Source: Pseudomonadota bacterium (GTDB taxonomy: Bacteria; Myxococcota_A; Polyangia; Polyangiales; Polyangiaceae). Taken from it: a DNA stretch of 15,593 bases. The stretch covers positions 1 to 15,593 of the forward strand of contig JAEYOT010000849.1 of the NCBI GenBank assembly GCA_023411445.1. Reading direction: 5' to 3'. The position numbers and the translations under genes are program-made. This document shows, in pieces, positions 1 to 6,240 of the stretch. The notes beneath the pieces were generated by a model. It had not been told where the DNA came from. It searched no databases and saw nothing but the letters and a program-made list of their open reading frames with translations. Position 1 is the stretch's first letter; the number at the start of each line of letters is the position of its first letter.

Positions 1-161
1 GTGGCGACCATGCTGAATGCGGCTCCGGACCGCTGCGCCACCTCGAGCACGCGCACAATCATCGGCTTGCCCGCTAGGTCGAGCAGCGGCTTGCCCGGTA
101 GCCTCGAGGAGGCGAAACGCGCCGGGATCACGACCCCGAATGGAGCACTTACGTCACTCAT
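1..161 (-). CDS. kdsB: CMP-Kdo synthetase, N-terminal part (runs off left edge)
   Basis: 3-deoxy-manno-octulosonate cytidylyltransferase, which activates Kdo with CTP to CMP-Kdo in the cytoplasm. Only the first 53 codons are in the window. They carry the family's N-terminal nucleotide-binding signature: a VVIPAR strand, then a loop of the form [11 protein letters not shown] and AGKPMI, as in KdsB/KpsU. The ATG at 161-159 overlaps the stop of the kpsD-like gene as ATGA, so translation is probably coupled and no separate strong ribosome site is seen. Position as last visible gene of a capsule-export operon suggests the capsule-dedicated copy (KpsU in E. coli group 2 loci), supplying CMP-Kdo for the glycolipid linker; kdsA lies in the right part of the window. 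Identity is firm from the motif; whether a second housekeeping copy exists cannot be seen. Confidence 0.9.
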   Translation of the reverse strand, partial: MSDVSAPFGVVIPARFASSRLPGKPLLDLAGKPMIVRVLEVAQRSGAAFSMVA

Positions 162-1912
162 AGGATCGCGACCACGACCGCCGCGGCCACCGCGATCTGG
201 TAGATGACCTGCGTCACGTCGACCGCGTTCTGCAAAGCCTTCGTGTCGACCTTCGGCGGTACGAGCAGCTCGTCACCCGGGTAGATGGCGAGATCCGTGC
301 CTCCGATTTCAATCTCGGCGTTGGCACGGATCACGATCACCTTGTGGCGATCGGACCGGTCCGTATAGCCACCCGAGTCCGCGATGTAGTCTTCCGCCGT
401 CGCGCCGGGGCGGAACATGAGCGCCTGCGTCATCATGATCTCGCCTCCGACACGCACCACATTGGTGCGCGACGGGATCACGACCACGTCATCTGGCTCC
501 AGCACGACGTTGCGCTGTTGCTGATCTCGGGCTGTCACGACGCGGCCGAGCGGCTGGACCAGTCGCGCGCGCTCGACGAATTTCTGTGTCAGCTCGGCCT
601 CGCGCACGCGGATGTTCGCTTCTCCCTGCGACGAAGACAGGGCCAGCAGGGCGCTGCGCTCCAATCGAAATAGGGCGTCGTCAATGGATGTGCGCTGTGC
701 CTTGGCGACGGAGGCGCGCTTGATGTGAACCGCCTTGGGGTTGGCGAGCGCCAGGTCGACGGAGACGTAGTTCAAGACGTCGACCAAGCGGGAGCCACGG
801 CGAACGGCCAGCACCGAGGGGCCGTTGAACTCGCCCTCCAGCCGGATCAAGATGGTATCGGCTCGCCCATCTCCCCGGAGCGTGATGGCGTCCCCGTCCT
901 GGAGCGCGAAAGCCTTGAAGTGGTCGACGCTCAGCGTTCGGCTGATCGGCACGCCGCCGCGGATGCCTTCGACGGTGACTTGCGTGGCTCGGGCGGCGCC
1001 TGGGACCACGGCGAGCGCGTCGGAGCCCAGCATGGGCCCAGGCTTGAACTCCAGGGTCGCCGGCAAGGTGACCTCGCCGCGCATCTCGATGGTTGGCCCC
1101 CGCCTGTTCACGAGCACGGTGTCACCATCCTTGAACTGGAGTGGAGCCAGCGAGCCGCGCAGCAAGAAGTCGTAGAGGTCGACATCGACGAGCTTCTGGT
1201 TGCCGCGCAGCACCGTGATGTCGCGGTAGCTACCGAGCCGCGGATCGATGCCGCCAGCTTGCTCCAGGAAGAACAGGATCGAGTCCGAGGGTACGCCGGC
1301 GTAGCGGCCCGGGTGCTTCACGCCGCCAGTAACGAACACCGCTACCGGTTTCGCGCTTAGCAAGTTCGTGTACACCTCGAAGTTGCGCGCGTAGACCCGA
1401 CTCAGGCCCGCCTTCACCTTGTTCGTCAGCTCGGCGTTCTTCGTGCCCGCGACGAGGATCGGCCCTACGTTGGGCAAGAACACGTTGCCCTGCGCGTCCA
1501 CCAGGAGCACGTTGCTCATCTCCACCGCGCCCCAGGTATTGACCTGGATGCGATCGCCCGGCATGACGACATAGTCGGGGTTGAGCCCGTCCTGTCGCGT
1601 GTGCAGGAAGTTGCCGGTAAAGAGCCGCGAGCCAAACGGCTCCGGCGCAGCCTGGGGGTCGACACTAGAGCCGATCTGCGCCGGAGCCACGGGAGCGGGC
1701 GTCCGCTTGCCAGCCTTGGCTTCGGAGAACTCGGGCTTCGGAATATCCTCGACGTCGCCGATTGCTGGCGGCTTGGACGGGAGGGAAGGCGCTTGCGCGA
1801 CCGCAGAGCGAGCGGCGCCCAAGCACAGCGCGCAGCAGGCTACGAGCCAAGCCCACGTGGCAGGGCGACCGAGCGTGGACCAGATGGCGCGGACCAGTAC
1901 CAGTATCTTCAT
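158..1912 (-). CDS. kpsD: KpsD-like polysaccharide export protein
   Basis: Periplasmic/outer-membrane protein of capsule export (Wza/KpsD, OPX family), 584 residues, close to the usual KpsD size. Residues 1-39 form a signal peptide with a hydrophobic core and a likely AVA|QA cleavage site; there is no lipobox cysteine, so it is KpsD-like rather than Wza-like. The poly-export domain starts near residue 112 with a [10 protein letters not shown] motif, followed by SLBB domains (about 190-270, with [11 protein letters not shown] and FLEQAGGI motifs) and another near 484-552 ([17 protein letters not shown]). The C-terminus (about 563-584) is a hydrophobic helix that follows a [12 protein letters not shown] motif, typical of the family. 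The start ATG overlaps the kpsE-like stop as ATGA, and its stop overlaps the kdsB start in the same way. It should form the outer-membrane channel or periplasmic conduit together with the KpsE-like protein encoded just upstream. Confidence 0.9.
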   Translation of the reverse strand: MKILVLVRAIWSTLGRPATWAWLVACCALCLGAARSAVAQAPSLPSKPPAIGDVEDIPKPEFSEAKAGKRTPAPVAPAQIGSSVDPQAAPEPFGSRLFTGNFLHTRQDGLNPDYVVMPGDRIQVNTWGAVEMSNVLLVDAQGNVFLPNVGPILVAGTKNAELTNKVKAGLSRVYARNFEVYTNLLSAKPVAVFVTGGVKHPGRYAGVPSDSILFFLEQAGGIDPRLGSYRDITVLRGNQKLVDVDLYDFLLRGSLAPLQFKDGDTVLVNRRGPTIEMRGEVTLPATLEFKPGPMLGSDALAVVPGAARATQVTVEGIRGGVPISRTLSVDHFKAFALQDGDAITLRGDGRADTILIRLEGEFNGPSVLAVRRGSRLVDVLNYVSVDLALANPKAVHIKRASVAKAQRTSIDDALFRLERSALLALSSSQGEANIRVREAELTQKFVERARLVQPLGRVVTARDQQQRNVVLEPDDVVVIPSRTNVVRVGGEIMMTQALMFRPGATAEDYIADSGGYTDRSDRHKVIVIRANAEIEIGGTDLAIYPGDELLVPPKVDTKALQNAVDVTQVIYQIAVAAAVVVAIL

Positions 1913-3510
1913 AGCCGAGCGTGCTCCCGAACCGCTGCACCGATCAGGCTACCTACGCCGAGCAGCAAGAACGCGAGCACGAACGTCGCCAGTACGCTGC
2001 GCACGCGATGCGGATAGGTCGACTCATCGGGTGTCGAGGGTGAGGCGATCACGGCGAGGTAGCGGTGCTGCCGAGCGGCGTCGGCCCGCGCTAGCTCGAG
2101 CGCGCTCAGCGCGGAAGCATAGATCTTTTCCGCGAACTCCTTCTCCGTCATCGCGGCTTCGAAATCCGCCATCGAGGTGTGCAAGCCTTTGGCTTTGCTC
2201 GGATCGACCAAGCGCCGGCTCTCGCCTGCGATCTGCGCGGAGAGCGACTTGATCTTCTCGTTGGCAGCCAGCACCTGCGGCGCTTGGTCGTTCATGAACG
2301 ACTTGAGCTGCATCAGCTCAGCCCTCGCCTTGGCCAGCTCCCCCTCCAGCGCCGTGCGGATTTGCATGGCGGCCCCGGCCGTCTGCTGCGGGTTGAAGTC
2401 CCCGTACTTCTGCTGCAGCGCTACGATGGCCGCCCGGGCGGCGACCAGGCGCTGCTCTGCGAGCTTCAGCTCGGCCTCGGCGTGGCGAGTCCGGTCTTGA
2501 CGCTGACGCTCGGAGAGCCTGTTGACCATCTCTTCGCTATTCTGAAGCACGCTTTGCGCCAGCTCGTGGGCCTTCCGAGCACTGAAGGCGCGCACGCGCA
2601 AGGTGACGGAGCCCGAGGCTTGGTCGTAGTCCGCGTAGACCTTGTTGCCGTAATACTCGTACGCCTCCTCGAAGCTGGCGCCCGACTTGAGTCGGGAAAT
2701 CCAGTCGTGTCGCGTGTCCTGGTAGTGCCGGATAAAATCGCGTTGCTCGTTGAGCAGCTTCAGCATGTCGCGTGACAGGGCGTAGTCGCGCACGGCGAGG
2801 GCGTCACTGCCGCCGCTGCTACCCATGCTCGCCAAGATGCCTTCCATGCCGAAGGTCGGCCGCACCTCGGATGACTGCACGCTGAACACCGAGAAGGACT
2901 CGAATTGCGGTGATGCAACCGCGCCGTAGTAGACACCAGCCGTGATCGTCGGCGCGACTACGAACAGCGCAAGGCGCCTGAGCAGGCGCCGGCCCCGTGC
3001 TCGCCGCGCGCTCTTGGCCTGTTCCTTGGTGGATTCGCTCCTTGGCGGCTCAGCCGGTACCGGCTGAAGTGGCGCTGCCGGCTGAAGTGGCGCTGTGGGC
3101 CGCGGCTTCGCTGCTGCCTCTTGCTCGGCTGCTTTTTGCTCGGCCGCCCTCTGCTTCGCGGCCTGCTGCTCGGCTGCTTTTTGTTCGGCCGCCCTCTGCT
3201 TCGCGGCCCTTTGCTCGGCTGCTTTCTGTTCGGCTGCCTTCTGCTTGGCGGCCTGCTGCTCGGCTGCTTTCTGTTCGGCGGCCTTCTGTTCGGCCGTCTT
3301 CTGCTGCTTGGCGACATCCTCGAGCTTGGCGGCCGGCCGCTTCTCGGAGATCGCGGTGACCTTCTCGGTGCCCTCGACGACCACGAGCCGCTTCTCCGGC
3401 TCAGCGCCTGTCTTCGCCTCGGTCCGAGGACCGCTGGGTGGTGGCGCTGCTGCTGGCTCGGGTTGCGTTGGGCTCGCTTCGAGCGACTCCTTGGCGGGGG
3501 GGGCCGTCAT
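1909..3510 (-). CDS. kpsE: KpsE-like capsule export inner-membrane protein with repeat-rich N-terminal extension
   Basis: Polysaccharide co-polymerase/adaptor of the Wzz/KpsE type, 533 residues against about 380 in E. coli KpsE. Residues 1-170 are an extra cytoplasmic region: Pro/Ala-rich, then 13 pentapeptides of the form xAAEQ at 71-135, then another Pro-rich stretch and a basic patch (RRARGRRLLRR). A transmembrane helix follows at about 178-198. The periplasmic part contains long Glu/Lys/Arg/Ala-rich helices (about 320-480), probably coiled coil, and a proline-bearing segment with PSTPDESTYP leads to the second membrane helix (about 503-527), the usual PCP layout. GAGG lies 8 bases before the ATG, inside the end of kpsT, and stop and start overlap as TGATG. 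It should link KpsMT in the inner membrane to the KpsD-like protein. The extension is the odd part: it resembles TolA-like low-complexity linkers and may be a cytoplasmic docking arm (inference). Confidence 0.88.
   Translation of the reverse strand: MTAPPAKESLEASPTQPEPAAAPPPSGPRTEAKTGAEPEKRLVVVEGTEKVTAISEKRPAAKLEDVAKQQKTAEQKAAEQKAAEQQAAKQKAAEQKAAEQRAAKQRAAEQKAAEQQAAKQRAAEQKAAEQEAAAKPRPTAPLQPAAPLQPVPAEPPRSESTKEQAKSARRARGRRLLRRLALFVVAPTITAGVYYGAVASPQFESFSVFSVQSSEVRPTFGMEGILASMGSSGGSDALAVRDYALSRDMLKLLNEQRDFIRHYQDTRHDWISRLKSGASFEEAYEYYGNKVYADYDQASGSVTLRVRAFSARKAHELAQSVLQNSEEMVNRLSERQRQDRTRHAEAELKLAEQRLVAARAAIVALQQKYGDFNPQQTAGAAMQIRTALEGELAKARAELMQLKSFMNDQAPQVLAANEKIKSLSAQIAGESRRLVDPSKAKGLHTSMADFEAAMTEKEFAEKIYASALSALELARADAARQHRYLAVIASPSTPDESTYPHRVRSVLATFVLAFLLLGVGSLIGAAVREHARL
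3106..3300 (-). repeat. Pentapeptide/45-bp tandem repeat inside the kpsE-like gene
   Basis: Thirteen 15-bp units encode xAAEQ/xAAKQ pentads (residues 71-135). Inside it, three consecutive 45-bp higher-order units begin at 3121, 3166 and 3211, with a partial fourth from 3256; the first two differ at only four positions by eye. Each 45-bp unit encodes three pentads beginning with a Lys-for-Glu variant (AAKQ). Because 15 and 45 are multiples of three, gain or loss of units would keep the frame. Confidence 0.9.
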
Positions 3511-4157
3511 CAGGCTGCCTCGTAGATGCGGCGTGCCGCGTCAATGCTGTCGAAGAACAGCAGCTTCCCATCCTGGATCACGGCACAGCAGTGGCAGTAG
3601 TCGCGAATGGTGCTGAGCTGATGTGAGACGATGATGACGGAAGAGCGCTGGCTCCGCTCGGCGAAAGCCGCGCGGCACTTGCGTTGGAAGCGCCTATCGC
3701 CAACGGCGGTCACCTCGTCTACCAAGTAAACATCGAACTCGATGGCCATGCTGAGACCGAAGGCCAAGCGAGCCCTCATGCCAGAAGAGTAAGTCTTGAC
3801 GGGCATGTGAAAGTACTCGCCCAGCTCCGCAAACTCCATGGTCGCTCCGACGACGTCGTCGACGTCACTGCCGTAGATGCGGGCCACGAAGCGGCAATTC
3901 TCCTCGCCGGTGAGGGAACCGCTGAAGCCTCCAGCGAAGCCGATGGGCCAAGACACGCTGCCGTGGTGCACGACCTCACCGCTGTCCGGGTGCTCCGTGC
4001 CGGCGATGATACGCAGCAGCGTGGACTTGCCAGCGCCGTTGCGGCCCAGGATGCCGACGTTGGTTCGAGCCGGAAACGTGAAGCTGACGCTGTCGAGCAC
4101 GGTATTGGCTCCGCTCAGTGTGGCGTAGGCCTTGGTCACGTTTCTCAGCTCGATCAC
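3510..4157 (-). CDS. kpsT: KpsT-like capsule ABC transporter ATP-binding protein
   Basis: Nucleotide-binding subunit of the capsule exporter, 215 residues, matching KpsT (about 219). Walker A is GRNGAGKS at 38-45, the signature is YSSGMRAR at 123-130 (the SGM form seen in polysaccharide ABC exporters), Walker B is VYLVDE at 143-148, and the switch histidine is H179 (VSHQ). The frame is open upstream to 4451, but homology begins at a GTG (4157) whose start overlaps the kpsM stop as GTGA, with GGAG a few bases before it; the upstream part only mirrors kpsM and is not used. ATP hydrolysis powers flipping of the lipid-linked glycan through the KpsM-like permease encoded immediately upstream. No missing catalytic residue is seen. 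Confidence 0.94.
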   Translation of the reverse strand: MIELRNVTKAYATLSGANTVLDSVSFTFPARTNVGILGRNGAGKSTLLRIIAGTEHPDSGEVVHHGSVSWPIGFAGGFSGSLTGEENCRFVARIYGSDVDDVVGATMEFAELGEYFHMPVKTYSSGMRARLAFGLSMAIEFDVYLVDEVTAVGDRRFQRKCRAAFAERSQRSSVIIVSHQLSTIRDYCHCCAVIQDGKLLFFDSIDAARRIYEAA

Positions 4158-4924
4158 GTCAGCTCCAGCCGTCTGCGCGTAACCCGCTCGAGGCTGAGCC
4201 CGAAAAACAGCATCACTGCTATCCAGGTCAATGGGTACAGCGCATCCGTATGGCGGGCATGGTAACCGGGAAACCAGCCGTCGCGCACCAGCTCGATCGC
4301 GTGCGTTACCGGATTGAGCAGCAAAATGTCCCGGAAAGCCTTGGGAACGGACTCCACCGGGTGAAACAAAGCCGAAAGCCAGAACATCGGCCGCATGAGC
4401 GCAGGAAACAGCCGTTCGACGCTGCTGCTGAAGACGCTCAGCCCGCAGCACACCAGTCCGAGGGATGCTCCGAGCCCCGAGGCCAGCGCGAGACCGGCCA
4501 GCGTATCCAAAACACTATCGATGACGAACGGACCCTCGTATAGGGCCACGCCACCCATCAAGATCGCTAGCACGCAGAGCTGCGTGACGGCCTCCAGCAC
4601 CACGCGCGCCGTCACGAGGTCCAGCGGGCGCACCCTGGGGTAAAAGAGCAGACCTCGGTTGGCGTCGATGGCGCTCATCGAGCGACCAGCGGTCTCGCGG
4701 AACAAGGAGAAGGGGACGATGCCGGTCGTCAAAAACGCGATCGTAGACATGCCGGCGGGCGTCATGCGCCCGAAGGCGTAGTACACGACCGCGAACATGC
4801 CGATCCACAGCATGGGCTGGGCCAGCGCCCAGAGGTACCCGAGCTGGGTCGCCCCAAAACGAGTCCTCGTCTCTCGTAACAAGAGCGCGTGGACGACTTG
4901 GAGTTGCCCTACGACCGCGTGCAT
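4154..4924 (-). CDS. kpsM: KpsM-like capsule ABC transporter permease
   Basis: ABC-2 type membrane subunit of the capsule exporter, 256 residues, the normal size for KpsM. The N-terminus has the conserved cytoplasmic motif RETRTRFG followed by LGYLWALAQPM, which leads into the first membrane helix (about 30-50). Further hydrophobic segments lie at about 60-80, 105-130, 142-165, 172-190 and 232-246, and the LNPVTHAIELVRDGWF stretch (about 203-218) is typical for the family. The ATG directly follows the stop of the small lipoprotein gene (TGA then ATG, no spacing), with AGAGG 11 bases before it. With the KpsT-like ATPase it forms the inner-membrane export pump. Substrate is inferred to be a Kdo-linked capsular glycan from the neighbouring kdsA/kdsB. 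Confidence 0.93.
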   Translation of the reverse strand: MHAVVGQLQVVHALLLRETRTRFGATQLGYLWALAQPMLWIGMFAVVYYAFGRMTPAGMSTIAFLTTGIVPFSLFRETAGRSMSAIDANRGLLFYPRVRPLDLVTARVVLEAVTQLCVLAILMGGVALYEGPFVIDSVLDTLAGLALASGLGASLGLVCCGLSVFSSSVERLFPALMRPMFWLSALFHPVESVPKAFRDILLLNPVTHAIELVRDGWFPGYHARHTDALYPLTWIAVMLFFGLSLERVTRRRLELT

Positions 4925-5338
4925 TCAGTTGGACGCCTCTGTCTCGTCTGTCTCGCCGAACACGTCCGGGACGAAGAACCAGGCGTCTCCGCTCGTACAG
5001 GCCAGGCGTTGCGTGGAGCCCTGGGACGGCTTGTTGGCGGCTGGATTGATCGACAAGGCTCGGCAAGTTCGCCCGCTCGCCGCCGAGTAGGCGGAGTCTG
5101 CCGTTACCACCAGGCCAGCTATGCGGCGCGGTTGCCTGACAGGCAGAGTGGGCACCGCGCGTAGCACTTCTGTCTCGGCTCCGCTGCGCGCATCGACCGT
5201 CCTGCCCGTGTCGTTTGCGTCCTCGATCGCGCGAGGCTCGGGCGGCGGGGCTCCAGCGCAACCCATGAGCGTGAGCGCGCACAGGGCGCCCCAAAAGGTC
5301 GCCCGGTCCAAGGGGAAGCTCACCCAATCACATCGCAT
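4925..5338 (-). CDS. Small outer-membrane lipoprotein at the head of the kps operon
   Basis: A 137-residue predicted lipoprotein of unknown function. The signal sequence has a hydrophobic core and a lipobox LMGC at 24-27, with C27 as the lipidated cysteine followed by Ala, which favours outer-membrane sorting. The mature part begins Pro-rich and disordered, then has a compact region (about 72-126) with AYSAASGRTCR and RLACTSGDAWFF; C92 and C114 could form a disulfide. Its stop abuts the kpsM-like ATG without a gap, so it is translationally coupled to the exporter and probably works with it, for example with the KpsD-like protein at the outer membrane (inference). The frame stays open upstream to 5902 only because it mirrors the divergent methyltransferase gene. 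Start is uncertain: ATG 5338 is used here, but a GTG at codon 6 or TTG at codon 10 would also leave a good signal peptide. Confidence 0.75.
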   Translation of the reverse strand: MRCDWVSFPLDRATFWGALCALTLMGCAGAPPPEPRAIEDANDTGRTVDARSGAETEVLRAVPTLPVRQPRRIAGLVVTADSAYSAASGRTCRALSINPAANKPSQGSTQRLACTSGDAWFFVPDVFGETDETEASN

Positions 5339-5467
5339 CGACGGCCGAATATGCTTCGAATGCTCGGGGCGAGCAACATCCTTGAGCCGAGGTGCCAAAG
5401 CGCCCTCTGGACGCTGCGCGAGCAGCGCGCTACGGAGCCAGGTTCGTCTGCACGAGGTCCATCGGTC
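5339..5467. promoter_or_regulatory. Divergent intergenic region between the kps operon and the methyltransferase/glycosyltransferase genes
   Basis: This 129-bp gap separates two divergent transcription units and should hold both promoters. For the leftward operon a weak sigma70-like pair can be drawn: TTGCTC (complement of 5371-5376) and CATATT (complement of 5348-5353) with 17 bp between them, but the implied start would fall almost on the lipoprotein ATG. On the rightward side a 6-bp perfect hairpin CGCTGC-GCGA-GCAGCG (5412-5427) lies in the probable leader. These calls are by eye and weak. Confidence 0.3.
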
Positions 5468-6223
5468 ATGAGCGAACCCACGTACAACAAGCACAGGGCG
5501 CGGCGAGCCTTCGTTCAAAGGCACGTCGGCCTGCCCCGGAACGTGCTGGAGATCGGCGCGCTGAACGCGCCGCTGTTCGGGAACGATACCGTCGTCAAAT
5601 ACGCGGATCGCTTCGGCCGAGATGAGCTGCTCGAGCGCTATCCGCACAAGGTGAAAAACGTGCCTCGCGTGGACTACGTGCTCACGAGCCACAAGTTCGC
5701 GGACGACATCCACGAGACCTTTCACTGTATCGTCGCCAACCACGTGGTCGAGCACGTGCCGGACCTGATCAACTGGTTCGATCAGCTCGCCAAGGTGTCT
5801 GAGCCCGACGGCTGGATCGTGCTGGCCGTTCCGGACAAGCGCTACACATTCGACATCATTCGGCCGCTGACGACGATGGCCGACGTCGTCGACTGCGCCC
5901 ACCGGGAGCTCGCGTCACCCAGCGTGGGCCAGATCTTTGCACACCTCTACATGTATCGAAAGGTGAACACGCAAGACATCTGGGACGGCAAGCCCGTCGA
6001 CGTGTCGCAGCCGCGCATGCAAATCGACAAGGCCGTGCGCAAGGCTCTGGCCATGGGGGAGGAATATCACTCCGTGCATTGCCACGTGTTCACGTGCGAC
6101 AGCTTCCGCCAATTGTTCGACGAGCTGTTCCGCGCAAACCTGATCGATTGGGTGGTGCAGGCTTACGAGGAGCCACTGCCGAGCAGCAACGAGTTTCTCG
6201 TGGCGCTCAAGCGGGCGCGCTAG
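5468..6223 (+). CDS. Class I SAM-dependent methyltransferase
   Basis: A 251-residue cytoplasmic methyltransferase, probably acting on a sugar or on the growing glycan. Motif I is VLEIGALNAP at 26-35, the acidic residue after strand 2 may be D47 (KYADRFG), and the post-motif region reads HCIVANHVVEHVPD (86-99) followed by a GWIVLAVPDKR strand (115-125), as in the Methyltransf_11/23 group. The ATG at 5468 is chosen because GAGGT lies nine bases before it and homology starts there; the frame is open to 5351 but that part would run through the intergenic region. Seventeen bases separate its stop from the large glycosyltransferase, so the two are cotranscribed. In capsule loci such enzymes O-methylate sugars or cap chains; the acceptor cannot be told from sequence. 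Confidence 0.82.
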   Translation: MSEPTYNKHRARRAFVQRHVGLPRNVLEIGALNAPLFGNDTVVKYADRFGRDELLERYPHKVKNVPRVDYVLTSHKFADDIHETFHCIVANHVVEHVPDLINWFDQLAKVSEPDGWIVLAVPDKRYTFDIIRPLTTMADVVDCAHRELASPSVGQIFAHLYMYRKVNTQDIWDGKPVDVSQPRMQIDKAVRKALAMGEEYHSVHCHVFTCDSFRQLFDELFRANLIDWVVQAYEEPLPSSNEFLVALKRAR

Positions 6224-6240
6224 TGTTGGGGGGCAAGAGG

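Noticed and set aside
1..207. Plus-strand open frame of 68 codons at the left edge
   Set aside because: The opposite strand encodes the start of a clear CMP-Kdo synthetase; the plus frame has no family features.
725..1360. Plus-strand open frame of 211 codons inside the kpsD-like gene
   Set aside because: Antisense shadow of a well-supported gene in GC-rich DNA; no motif or ribosome site.
3095..3616. Cys/Ala/Phe-rich and Leu-rich plus-strand frames over the kpsE repeat
   Set aside because: They are complements of the xAAEQ repeat; the repeat in any frame gives long low-complexity frames.
5339..5902. N-terminal extension of the small lipoprotein frame to 325 codons
   Set aside because: The added part is antisense to the methyltransferase gene and would bury the lipobox signal peptide in the middle of the protein.
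6079..6240. Earlier start for the large glycosyltransferase inside the methyltransferase gene
   Set aside because: The upstream 54 codons follow the methyltransferase frame's shadow; the ATG at 6241 has a G-rich ribosome site and follows the stop at once.
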